From assembly GCA_015832175.1 (NCBI GenBank), contig WJXW01000004.1:434001-498000 (forward strand): a stretch of 64,000 bases of DNA. Reading direction: 5' to 3'. The notes below the pieces were generated by a model, which saw nothing but the letters and a program-made list of their open reading frames with translations, was not told the origin of the DNA and searched no databases. This stretch comes from Paraphaeosphaeria minitans. Its lineage: Eukaryota; Ascomycota; Dothideomycetes; Pleosporales; Didymosphaeriaceae. Made by a program: the position numbers and the translations under genes. Numbering within the stretch: position 1 is the first letter of the stretch; each line of letters opens with the position of its first letter. Below, piece after piece: positions 11,375-21,906 of the stretch.

Positions 11375-13420
11375 CTTAAATACTTAATTATAGATTGAGC
11401 CAAACCAATACTATAGAAGGAATTAAGATAGCACTAAGTAAAATTAAATATATTAAGAACTAGCCAATACTAAAGACAGCTAAGAATATGTAAGAATCCT
11501 TAGAATTCTATAGATTTAACTAACAATTCATCTAAGATTACGTAAAGGTTATAATACCTTTAATAAATCTTATAAAGAAGGACGTACCCTTTAAATAGAT
11601 AAATAAGTGTAGAATATTATTCTAACTCCTTAAGACAGTATATATTATAGAACCTATCCTTATTTATTTTAGAAGCGATGAACTACTATAAGTTAAAACA
11701 GACGCTAGTGATTTTACGCTAGGCGCCTACGCTAAATAAGAACGTAATAGTAAATAGCACCTAATTACCTATTACTTATGCAAATTTAATAACGCTAAAA
11801 CATAATATAATATATATAATAAGAAACTCTACGCTATTATTAAAGCCTTAAAGCACTAAAAGATCTACACGCTTAGTTACTTAACGCTAGAAATCTACAT
11901 AGATTATAAAAACTTTCTAAAGTTTCTAATAACAAAAGAACTTACGCTATAATAATAAAGATAGTTATAAACTACTAGGTAGTATAAGTTTAAAATTATC
12001 TATATAGCTAGAAAAGAAAATGGCAGAGCAGACGCTCTTAGCTAATAAAGTAATCTAGTAAAAGAAAAAGTAAAAACCTTCTCTATAATCTTTCGCAAAG
12101 CTAAAAATAGATCTCTAGAACTAACAGTAGAACTAAATTAACTTTTAGTAATTAACTAAGAAGTTCTAGAATATCTACAGACTAAGATTATCTAATAATA
12201 TCACAATAACCCTATGTATAGACACCTAGGCATTACAAAAATAATAGAACTTATCTAAAGGAATTACACTTTTAAAGGAATTAAGGAAGCTGTAATAACT
12301 TACATCTATAAATGTATAAAATACTAGAGAAATAAATACAGCACACATCTTAAATATAGAGAGATATAAGCAATTAGAATACTAACAGCACTATAGAAAG
12401 ATATTACTATAGATTTTATTACAGGAATTCTAAACTCTAAGGATCTAACAATAGGAATTAAATATAATAGTATACTAGTAATAGTCTACTAACTAACTAA
12501 GTATATTAAGCTTATTCTATACTTTAAAAGAATAATAGTAAAGAAACTTGCTTTTCTTATCCTAGACTAACTAATTAGATACCATAAAATCCTAAAAATA
12601 ATTATTAGCGATAGAGACAAGCTCTTTACGTTAAATTATTAGACAACGCTTATAGCCCTACTTAGAATAAAATAAAAGCTATTAATAGCTTACTATCTAC
12701 AAATAAATAGACAGATAGAACGTACAAACTAAACTATAAAAACGTATCTACGCATCTACTGCAATAGTTAGAAGAATAACTAGGTTTTATTACTACTTAT
12801 AGTATATTTAGTATATAATAATAAAGTATTAGTAGCATTAGAATATACACTATTCTATATAAACTACAAAAGACACCTATATCTCTTGAATTAATAATTT
12901 CCTACGACAATTAAAGTAAAAGAAGCTATAGATATAGTAAAATATATAAAGAAAATACACTAACAACTCTAAGAGAACCTTAAGAAAACTTAGCAGCAAT
13001 TAATTTCTTACTAAAATTAAAAACGTAAAATAACACTTTAGCTAAAGAAGGGGGATAAAGTATATCTACTTATAAAGAACCTTTAAATATAAAAGAAGAA
13101 ACACAAGAAACTAGATTATATTAAGGTTAGACTATTTTATATTTCTAAGTAAATATTACTAGTAAACTATAAGTTGGAACTACTGCTAGATGCAAAGATA
13201 TACCTAGTATTCTACGTATTACTACTAGAACTAGCAGACCCTAAACACTAGTTAGAACCGCCTTCTACTACAGAACTAAAGAAGAAAATGAATTTAAGGT
13301 TAAAAAGATTCTAGAATATAATTAGTATAGCAACATGTACCTTATTAAGTGGAAAAGTTACCTATACAGCAAAAACACTTAGGAACTAAAGAACTACCTA
13401 AGAAACTATTAATAAAAGAT
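11375..13420 (+). pseudogene. Second Ty3/gypsy pol relic: RT end, RNase H, integrase, chromodomain
   Basis: The plus strand opens near the end of the RT (GIKIALSKIKYIKN, then DYVKVIIPLINLIKKDVPFK). RNase H follows (VKTDASDFTLGAYAK, then ENGRADALS near 12,040). The integrase zinc-binding region (HLGITKIIELI, then YKCIKY with one Cys now Tyr) and catalytic core (KDITIDFITGILNSKDLT, then IISDRDKLFTLNY) come next. A degraded C-terminal region leads to about 13,400. Nothing upstream of 11,375 matches the RT palm, so the element is 5'-truncated or broken by another insertion. Stops are TAA/TAG. Confidence 0.8.
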
Positions 13421-13529
13421 TAAAAAATTCTACTAATAACCTATATAGTATAATAATATTTGTACCTAAGATAGTAAAGGCACTAGATTATCCTAGAATT
13501 CTAATAGGAAATCCTTAAAAGCGCTCTAT

Positions 13530-13826
13530 ATTATAGGGGACAAGAAGGGACCTAAAGGAGTCTTATTAACTACTAAATTAATAGCCTTATAAGATTTAGC
13601 CTCTTTAATATTCTTTTTCTTAACTACTATTATATCCTTAGCACACTTATCTAGTAAGTCTATTTACTAACGTAACTAATCTTTACATGCGTATATAACC
13701 TATAATTTCTTTAACACCTTTTTATAGGCCTTAAACGTAGCCTCCTATATTTCTCTTAACTCTTTTATTTATATACGCAATTTCTTTTTCTCTACTAATA
13801 AACGCTTAAACTTAGACTCTAAAACG
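13530..13826 (-). pseudogene. Decayed antisense coiled-coil frame behind the second gypsy pol
   Basis: The minus strand reads LESKFKRLLVEKKKLRI, IKELREI, EATFKAYKKVLKKL and DKCAKDIIVVKKKNIKEAKS in one frame of about 100 codons. Its stops are TAA/TAG at likely Gln codons. The composition suggests a coiled coil. Its place downstream of the chromodomain and upstream of the 3' LTR, antisense to pol, mirrors the frame at 6150-7138. No function is assigned. Confidence 0.45.
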
Positions 13827-14123
13827 CGTATATTATAATGTTAACCTTAATAAATATATTCTCTATATTTTCTAGACTAAACGTGAACTTTATAAACATA
13901 GTTATATTTTATATATGTTAAGTATTTCTTAACTATAACTTTGCTAAAGGAGTTAATAAAATTAGTTAGATAATAGTAATAAGTAGTGCTAGACTTAGAA
14001 GGTTATTTAGGTATAATATAAGTAAGCTAACGCTACTTATAACGTAAGGTAAGCTCTAGTTATAACTAGGCGTAAGATATAGTTATATAATTTAAGAATA
14101 AATCTTACTAAAAAGGGAGATAA

Positions 14124-14431
14124 TATTAAGATCTAAAGGCTAGGTCTCCTAGGATTTTTATATATATCTATATTTGTTATTTAAGCGGTATAGTATAAGA
14201 AGTCACGTAACCTAATTAGTGTAATTAGAGTGCTAAGATAACTAATTAGACTAAGCACTTAATATACTAAGTAACTAATTAGTACTTAATTAGTTTAATT
14301 AGAGCGATTAGTAGACTAATTGCTTAAAGTATATAGAAACGCAAGAATAGGCTCTTTATACTTATGTTTAATCTGTTTATTAATCTATTGTTTAGATTCT
14401 AGTAGACTAAATTGTTAACTCGTTACACTTC
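14124..14431 (+). repeat. Probable 3' LTR of the second gypsy relic
   Basis: A purine run AAAAGGGAGATAA (14111-14123) is followed by TATTAAGATC, the same arrangement as before the 8131 LTR. The segment ends near CTCGTTACA at about 14,431. No second copy lies in the window, so the end is approximate and the call rests on structure alone. Confidence 0.45.
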
Positions 14432-14448
14432 GTAAGATACTATTATAT

Positions 14449-14930
14449 TAATAAGACCTTCTACCTTTTGTAAATACTCCTGCCTAAGAACTAACCTTAA
14501 CCCTTTAGGACTAGCTACCCTCTTAGATTTAACACCTAAGAGGCTATTATTAATAATATTAATATTAGCTACAGCCACAAACAGAACACTAAAAAAAAGG
14601 CTAAAAGGCTAATAAGAGCATAAGGGCGTATAGTGTAGGAATAAGAGGGGGACTAGATTAGGGCTAGAAAGAGGTAAAGATAGAGGTAGTTATAGATAGT
14701 TAAGAAAGTTAAAATAGGCGCAGGTTAGGGTTAGTATAAGAAAAAGAAAGTAGAGAAGGGAAGAAAGAAGGTAGAGTAATATAGATATAAGGAGACTATA
14801 ATAGCAACGCACTACTAAGGCAATAAATATATAATAATTACATTAGAAAGGGTAGGAGTGCTGTCCTATCGCCTTATAATAATAAGATAAATAAACTATA
14901 AGGAATAGGTAACCTTTAAAGGTTCCTAGA
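14449..14930 (+). pseudogene. RIP-decayed Gln-rich reading frame, unrecognised
   Basis: One plus-strand frame of about 160 codons contains more than 20 TAA/TAG codons and no TGA. If each stop was once CAA/CAG it would be a continuous Gln- and Arg/Lys-rich protein. Readable stretches include DLLPFVNTPA, KANKSIRAYSVGIRGGLD and YIRKGRSAVLSPYNNKINKL. TGA is rare here anyway because TG is depleted, so this is only suggestive. It is probably part of a transposable element. Confidence 0.3.
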
Positions 14931-14959
14931 GTTACCTTTTCTATATTCTAGAACTTTCT

Positions 14960-15330
14960 ATAATAACGTCATAATGACGTCATAGCCCTATGGATACTAG
15001 GTAACGTTATAGGTGACGTCATAAGGTGACGTCATAGGTAACGTTATAGGTAACGTTATAGATAGTAGAGAATTACTAAGTAGAATACTCTAGAATCTCT
15101 ACTGTATGTATATAAGAAGAGTTACCTTCTACGTGTACTCTCTATCCTAGATAGCAATTCTAAGCCTATACCTAAGGTTTTATTGCTCTATTTAACTACG
15201 TTCGATCTGCCCTCTATTACCCTAGTCTCTACTATTCTAGGTAACTAGTACTAGGGAAGAGAAGGTACTAGAAGGTCTAGAAGGTTACCCTTTATCCTCT
15301 AGTCTCTACCTCCTCTTTACATAAACAAAC
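14960..15330 (+). promoter_or_regulatory. LTR-like promoter segment with seven CRE-type palindromes
   Basis: TGACGTCA occurs at 14975, 15014 and 15027. TAACGTTA occurs at 15002, 15039 and 15051, and TAACGTCA at 14964. TAACGTTA is what TGACGTCA becomes when both strands take a CpA-to-TpA change. The last five copies are spaced 12-13 bp apart. A TATATAAGA box lies at about 15,108-15,116, downstream of the array. This looks like the enhancer and promoter of a retroelement LTR. No partner LTR was found. Confidence 0.45.
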
Positions 15331-15896
15331 TGCCTAATAAAGGCCTTTACTCTAAGACCGCCGTAGGGCCGCCTCTACACTATAAAGGAACTTTTACTAA
15401 AATAATAATAAGTTCCTAATAGAAGAATAACGCCTATAACACTACTACCTTACTATAGTATAATACTTCTAAGATCTCTAAAGCTTACTTTATAACTATA
15501 AGACGTTTTAAACTAAGTAAGGTCTAGGGTATGTAATAGGCTAGGGCTATGCCCTAGCCTTTAGAAGAATCTTAAAGAAAGGAACTACCCTAAAGAAGTA
15601 GACTTACTAAGAAAAACTCTTCTTATAAGTGGCACACCCCCCTATAGAGACTTAATACCTAGAATTTATCCTTTATATTTGGCACTTACAGTTCTGTTCA
15701 TTCTCTAAGGCTAGCCTATAACACAATGGTTAGTATATAAAATCTCATATTAGTTAATTAAAGCTAAGTAGCAGATGTATAGTAAAGGCTATAAAATGTA
15801 TACACTAGTATAATAGCTATACTAGGAGTAGGGCTGTAGGTCGAGTATTCAAACGCCAGGTTAAGTGTGATTTAACGCATCCGCCGCAGGCCTGCG
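15331..15896. other. Transition from RIP-type to balanced sequence
   Basis: AT-rich, TpA-rich sequence continues to about 15,860 and then changes to ordinary composition within some tens of bases. No gene is visible. A short tRNA A-box-like stretch is at 15,716-15,735. Confidence 0.5.
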
Positions 15897-17796
15897 CTAG
15901 AGATCATGTAACTCGAGCTTAACAAGGAGCGTGCATGTTGTCTCATGGCCTTTCAGATCCAACTAAGAGCGACGAAGTATTAGCGCGTGTCACGAACGGA
16001 GCAAATATAGTATCTAGATTTAGTCTCAAAATCGGTACTTACCATGCGTATAAAGTTCCAGCCTGGCGCGGCATACATCAGGCGGACCGCTGCCACAGCA
16101 AATAACGGATTGCGGGCAAAGGAGTCGTCGCTCTTAATGAGAAGACGTAGAAAGACCAGCTCGTTGTCATGGTACTCCCATTCGAGAACCTCCTTCCAGA
16201 GTGGATCCGTTGGTGCCGGATTTTCTTTGTGGAGGAACCCGGTAAGCTTATGTGGCTTGTAAGGCTGCGTCTTGCGCTTCTGTGGCAGGTTATTTAGATC
16301 ATTCGGATGAACAAGCGTGCAGGTCAAGTATGGCTTGATCTCGTCACGATCATGAGGCAGGGGGACATCTGTTGCACCAGCAACATGCAACCTTAGCCTC
16401 TTCCTTATGCCGGTGTTGAGTACGCCATTGCCACCTAGACGCAAAGGGGCAGGCTTCAAGACATAGCCACCAGAGCCTGAGAACAGGGCTTCGTTGAGTT
16501 GGGAAGCGGCCCCAAAGGTTTGCCAATTCAAGGCACAGATCTGAGCGCCAACTCCCTATCATGACTTAAATCAAGCTCGCCGTGATAATCAAAGGTCGAA
16601 ACTTACCCAAAATGGGACGGGCGCGAGGTTCCTAGATGAAATGCGGGTTCCCTTGGGGAAGACACGCATCAGATGCTGAGAATTATGCATTGCGATTCTG
16701 GGGCTGTCCGCTGGCATGTGCGACTCGAGGCTGGTTTCCGATACGTTGATCAAATGATGGTGGGGCGCATTCTCCAGTACGTTTTCGTACCAGGAGTTGT
16801 TCACTGGTTTAACTGATTGAGCATAGACCCCCAGTTCGGCTAGCTCTGGAATTATCCCTCCAGCATTGACTGCCTTCTTCTTCTCGCGATACTGTTCATG
16901 GGCCTTTCGCTGCTCTTCGTCTTCAGATGAATCACTGGTGTCGTCGCTGTCCTTCTCGTCCGGGAGGTGGTACTCGACCTTTGGACGACATTGTATCAGC
17001 ATAAGTCATGAACTCAGAGGGATGCGCAACGCACAATCAGAACGATTTTATTGCCAAGTTCGGCAAGAGTGACATGATCACCGCCTTCCTGTTCGCAAGT
17101 GCCCCTGTCACGAACCGCTTTGCTCAGGATACGTTCGCCAAATACTTCTCTCATGATCTGCACCATCCGAAGCTGGCCATGGGCGCCGCAGTGGTTCTCG
17201 AGAGATATGATGATGGGAGCGGCATTACGCTCTTCCCGGGCTTCTTTGTCGACAACGTCACGAAGAACTTCGCAAACTTGGCGAAAAGGGATATTGGACA
17301 CAAGTGTGTACCCATGAGTGACTTTGGGCTCGTCCTTGTTGTCATCGTGATCCCAGGCATCGATTTCGACACAGCGAGAGCCGGTGTATAGTGCAGTCTC
17401 GTACGCAGATGCGTGGCTCTCACCAAAAAGCTGATGGGCCATCAAGTAGGTGTTGTGGCTTGAGCTTATGAAGTAGTCCGGTAACGGGTGCCTTCGATCA
17501 AGGACCTCCGCCGGGACACGAATGTGCGGGCGATCGAGGAAATCTCTCAAAGCTGAGGTAGGCTCATCTTGATCTACACCAAGTTCGTCTTCGGACAGTA
17601 CACCTTCTTTTGCTAAGAACGACTTCAAGGCGTGGCTTACTCTGAGTCGGTTCTTGGTGATGGCAGACTGGCGAGAGGCATGACCACCACCAGCCACCGT
17701 CTGTTCGTCAATTGCCTCGCCCTTGTCCTCATCATCGACATTCGATCGCCTGGAGAAAGGATTGAGCCTCGAGATACCGGAGACAAGTTCGGACAT
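15897..17796 (-). CDS. Phosphoinositide-specific phospholipase C (small fungal type)
   Basis: This enzyme would cleave PIP2 to diacylglycerol and IP3 at membranes. I read four exons: 17796-17035, 16978-16607, 16555-16043 and 15962-15897, all junctions in phase 0, giving about 570 residues. The X domain carries the two catalytic histidines, in SSSHNTYL (His114) and THGYTLVSN (His161). An acidic linker (DSDDTSDSSEDEE) separates it from the Y domain, which includes RVFPKGTRISSRN and NWQTFGAASQLNEALF. A C2-like domain ends in CTLLVKLELHDL. There is no PH or EF-hand region. An upstream in-frame Met at 17880 exists. I chose 17796 because the extra residues look non-coding. The stop codon lies within about 40 bp of the RIP-type block. 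Confidence 0.88.
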
Positions 17797-18856
17797 GGTC
17801 AAAGACACGTCTGCGGGATGATAGGGAGCAGTAGGGTAGGTTGTGGTCGTGCGTGCGCGGTCGATGGCGTGCCACGGCATGGTGGGGTTGGACGCGGTGC
17901 GGGCCGGCGGCTAAGGAACCGCGCTACCTACCTACCTACCTAGGTACCTACCTATCTTTATCTCAAACCACAACTGAGGAGCCACGATGGACATCAATGC
18001 ACTCGGTATCTGTCTCGGACTATGAATCTGTGTGAAAGTGGTGTTCAATGACTACACGGTAGGTATGACATTGTCGTGGAACGCGAACCGTGATTTTTCT
18101 CGCGCAAGCCGCGCACTCAATTACCTACCTACCTAATTGCAAATAGGTCTTTCGCGGTCCAGCACCTACTGGGTACGGTATTAGGTACCGCGCTTTAAGG
18201 GTCTGGAATCCTAGAGTACCTGTTGCATTTGCGCACTACGGTAAGGAATCATTACCTGCCTATTCTGCTCCGAACAGCAGCGTGTTAACCTTCTTTTACA
18301 CATTTTGCTTAACGAAATTACAATATGCTGGTATTACAGGGTCCCTGGACGTCGAACGATTTGCCAACCATGCAGTGGAGCGCTTATCTATGGAGCCAAA
18401 CGGGGGCTACAAACCATGCATCCTCACCGCCCAATGCAAACGCACAGGCTACCTATTTACAGCACGTGAAGTTCGGAGGATTCCTCGTAAAAAGCAAACC
18501 TATCCAGGAACGCAAAATCTCATCGCCAAACTGTTCCTTCCTCTCTGAAGTTTGACGTTTCTGATTTTAAGGTGCGGTCCGCTCCGCTTCGGTTATTTAC
18601 CGTACCTCATTGTGTACCTACCGGTACCCTTGCTGGCCTTAACACTTCACCTGGCAGTGGCCTCCGGTCGGATATATTGGAACGCGAGACACAGATTGCC
18701 TTAAGGTAAGCTTGTGTAACCAACCACAGCTGCATAAGCATGCAGGTGCTGATTATGTCGTCAGCCTCTAGAAGCTGTACTTACGGATTTCTCGTGTCAG
18801 ATTCATTTTTTAGGTACGCTCTTCATCCCCAACGACAGACCATCACTCCCAAAAAA
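17797..18856. other. Divergent promoter region with TACC repeats
   Basis: This spacer separates the PLC gene (-) from the ammonia-lyase gene (+). It holds a TACC/TAGG array at about 17,924-17,955 and a shorter one near 18,121-18,135. Small open frames at 18,282-18,555 look unlike protein and I do not support them. Confidence 0.6.
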
Positions 18857-21072
18857 ATGAGTACCGCACACGCTCGACGTGTGGCCTCACAGTGGGAGGC
18901 CACAAAGCAGCGTACTTCACCGGTGATTATCGACGGCGAATCCTTGACTCTTGCGCAAACAGTCACACTGGGAAAATATGGAGGAGCCGCCAGACTAACG
19001 CAAGATCGCAAAGTCCTCGATAGGATAGATGCGTGTGTTGCGATGCTGAATCAAATGTTACAGCAAGGCCAAACTGTTTATGGTGAGTACTGACATTTCC
19101 ATAACTGCTCATCAGAAGTGCTAAACGAAACGCAGGGGTCAATACAGGATACGGTGGAAGTGCAGATGTTCGTTGCAGCCATGGCGAGATGCACAAGCTA
19201 CAGCAAGCGCTCATTCAATGTTTGAACTCAGGATATGCACCCATTCCATCTGTGCCTAGCAGTGATCAGGTCGCTCACTCGCCGACATTGAAACAAGAGT
19301 GGGTAAGAACCGCGATACTTATCCGGGCAAACACAATTGCAAGAGGCCACTCTGCAGTACGCAAGTCCACCATCGAGGCCCTTCTCGAGCTGCTGAGTCA
19401 TGACATTCTTCCTCTGATTCCCACTCGTGGAAGCATATCGGCGTCTGGAGACCTATCACCACTTTCCTACGTTGCTGGTATGCTGGAAGGTAATGCAAAC
19501 ATCTATTGCTGGGTCGGCCCACTGAACGATCGGAAAATTGTCCCTGCCTCTGTGGCTCTTGCAGCTGCAAATGTCAAACCAACGGTCTTCGAACCTAAAG
19601 AAGCGTTAGGTCTCGTCAACGGGACTGCCATATCTACAGCTGCCGCAAGCATTACTCTGGCTTCCATGAACAATCTTATGGCCCTCAGTCAGCTTCTGAC
19701 TGCCATGAACGTGGAAGCCATGCTTGGCACAGCCACATCTTTTGCTCCATTTATTTCGGATATCCGCCCACATCCTGGTCAAGCCGAAGTCGCGTCTGCT
19801 ATCCGTGGCGCTCTTGCTGGCTCGAAGCTTGCCACGGGTCTTTTGGAAAACCATAACCACACTCTCTTTCAAGACAGGTACTCCTTGCGCACAGTTCCTC
19901 AGTGGCTTGGCCCTTTCCTGGAAGATATACATCTCGCCAACGAACAGCTCCGGGTGGAACTCAACAGCACGACGGATAATCCTCTCCTTGACGCCAGTAC
20001 CGGGGACATCTACCACGGCGGTAATTTCCAGGCTGTATCAGTCACTTCCGCAATGGAGAAATGTAGATTGGCTGCACAAGCCATTGGCCGAATGCTCTTC
20101 TACCAGTTCACAGAGATGATAGACCCGGCCAAAAATCGCGGATTGCCGCCAAACTTGTGTGTTGATGAGCCGAGCACGAGCTTCACTTTCAAGGGGGTCG
20201 ACGTTAATATGGCAGGATACATGTCGGAACTGTCGTTCCTTGGCAACCCGGTGCATAATCACGTTGTCAGTGCCGAGATGGGAAACCAAGCGTTGAATTC
20301 ATTGGCTCTGATCAGCGCACGGTATACCGACACGGCAATGGATATTCTCTGCCTCATGTGTGCTGCCTCGCTTTATGGCACATGTCAAGCGTTGGATCTT
20401 CGCGCTATGAACATCATCTTCGAGTCGAAGCTGAAGACGGAAATTGAAGACAGCGTACGGACTGTACTCGCTGACATAGGTGTCGGCGGAGAGTGGCAGG
20501 CAAAAGCCCAAGTCGGTGTCTGGGGATACGTCTCTGACCAGCTGATCAAAACAACCACGTTGGACTCAAGACCTCGTTTTGAAAACATCATGAAAGGCGC
20601 AAAAGCACCCCTAGTGTCAGTGCTTGAAGAAGCGAACGCGACATCTTCCGGGCTCCTGCAACACCTGAGCACGTGGACCGCAAAGAACATCAGCACAAGT
20701 TTCGCGCTGTTCAATGAGACGAGGCAGGAATACATCCGAGCAGGCGACGCAAGTGATCTGCTTGGAGGGGCTTCGAAGAGGTTGTATCGATTCGTCAGGG
20801 AAGAATTGAAGGTGCCAATGCACAGAGGAGTTGTCGATCATCCGATGTACCAGGCCTCGGGTGACCCGAATAATGTGTTCGAGAAGCTCGAGGACGCAAG
20901 TATGAAGTGTACAATTGGTCACTGGATCGGAGTTGTCAACGATGCCATCAAGGATGATATCTGGGAGGTGGTTGTGGATTGTCTCAAAGAGGGTCTGGAT
21001 GCTGAACCTGAGCTTATGCCCGAGCACGTCGACCCAATTACCAACGGAGTGCGCAGGTTAAAGCATATGTGA
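18857..21072 (+). CDS. Aromatic amino acid ammonia-lyase (PAL/HAL family)
   Basis: MIO-dependent lyases remove ammonia from Phe, Tyr or His, here most likely Phe to cinnamate. Exons are 18857-19082 and 19136-21072 (53-bp intron, GTGAGT...CGCAG), giving 720 residues, the usual fungal PAL size. The catalytic Tyr lies in VNTGYGGSAD (Tyr81). The MIO triad Ala-Ser-Gly is residues 178-180 in SISASGDLSPLSY. Further family motifs are LVNGTAIST, FQDRYSLRTVPQW, NSTTDNPLLD and EMGNQALNSLALISAR. The Phe/Tyr selectivity pair after GSAD is not the textbook one (ALIQCLNSG), so substrate is uncertain. An upstream in-frame Met at 18740 would add 39 residues without family character. Confidence 0.88.
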
Positions 21073-21906
21073 AGATAGTGGCATCCGCCAGTTCTCTTGT
21101 TTGTGCGTCCTAGTGTTTGGCAGGGTGGGGTCTTGAGGTGGAAATAGAGCTGTGCAGCATAGACAAGGATAAACGTCTTTACTTGTAGTCTTCCTACCTG
21201 GTTTTGTATGCACTGTGTCTGAATATGAGCACCGGTTGATGGTACGAAATCTTCCAAATGTTTCTGCCGAGCGATTGTCGATGGTGCTTGGCCGTGGGGG
21301 ACTGCTAGGCAACTGCTCCACTCCAAGAGCGATGCATGAAGCTTCGCAACGAGGTGAGATGATAAATAGCATTGGTCGACGCTGATGCTATGCTTGTGTT
21401 GGTTCGTCGGTGCATTTTGAGCGGGAAGAGTGGAGGTCGTGACTATCGTAAGTAGGTAGGTACCGTAGGTACCTACCTACCGTACCTACCTACCTACCTA
21501 GTCGCGCACGGACATTCATTCAGGACACGACACGCTCTTTCTTCGACCAACCATATCTGCACCATCACGTATACGGAGTACGACTATCTCTAGGAAACAC
21601 GTAGCGAAACAATGCAAAAGCATACAAGGCTTCCGCTATGCTCAGCAAAGGAAGACGCGGGTTCCATACGCGTCTTCCTGAGGCAATCAACACCTGCCAA
21701 GTGCTTGGCCATGTGATGAAACACCTCCCCGTTGCTTTGTTGAAACCCAAACCCCGGGGCTGAAAATTGTCCGCCATGACCACGTCCCGCTGCGGAGTTT
21801 TGGTCCTCTGCAACGGGTTTCAAGCACCTTGACACGCCAAGTAGAACCCGTCACCGCTCTTGAAACTCATCTATGCTGCCCCGCATTTGCTACAGTGGAG
21901 AGCAAA
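21073..21906. other. Intergenic region with TACC/TAGG array
   Basis: Downstream of the lyase gene lies a TAGG/TACC-rich array at about 21,451-21,500 that contains mirror-image copies. No supported gene was seen. Confidence 0.55.

Noticed and set aside
18282..18555. Small frames upstream of the ammonia-lyase gene as an upstream gene
   Set aside because: Two overlapping frames of similar length and no protein-like features. More likely promoter or leader sequence.
18740..18856. Extended N-terminus for the ammonia-lyase
   Set aside because: The extra 39 residues lack family character, and the Met at 18857 gives a normal-length enzyme.
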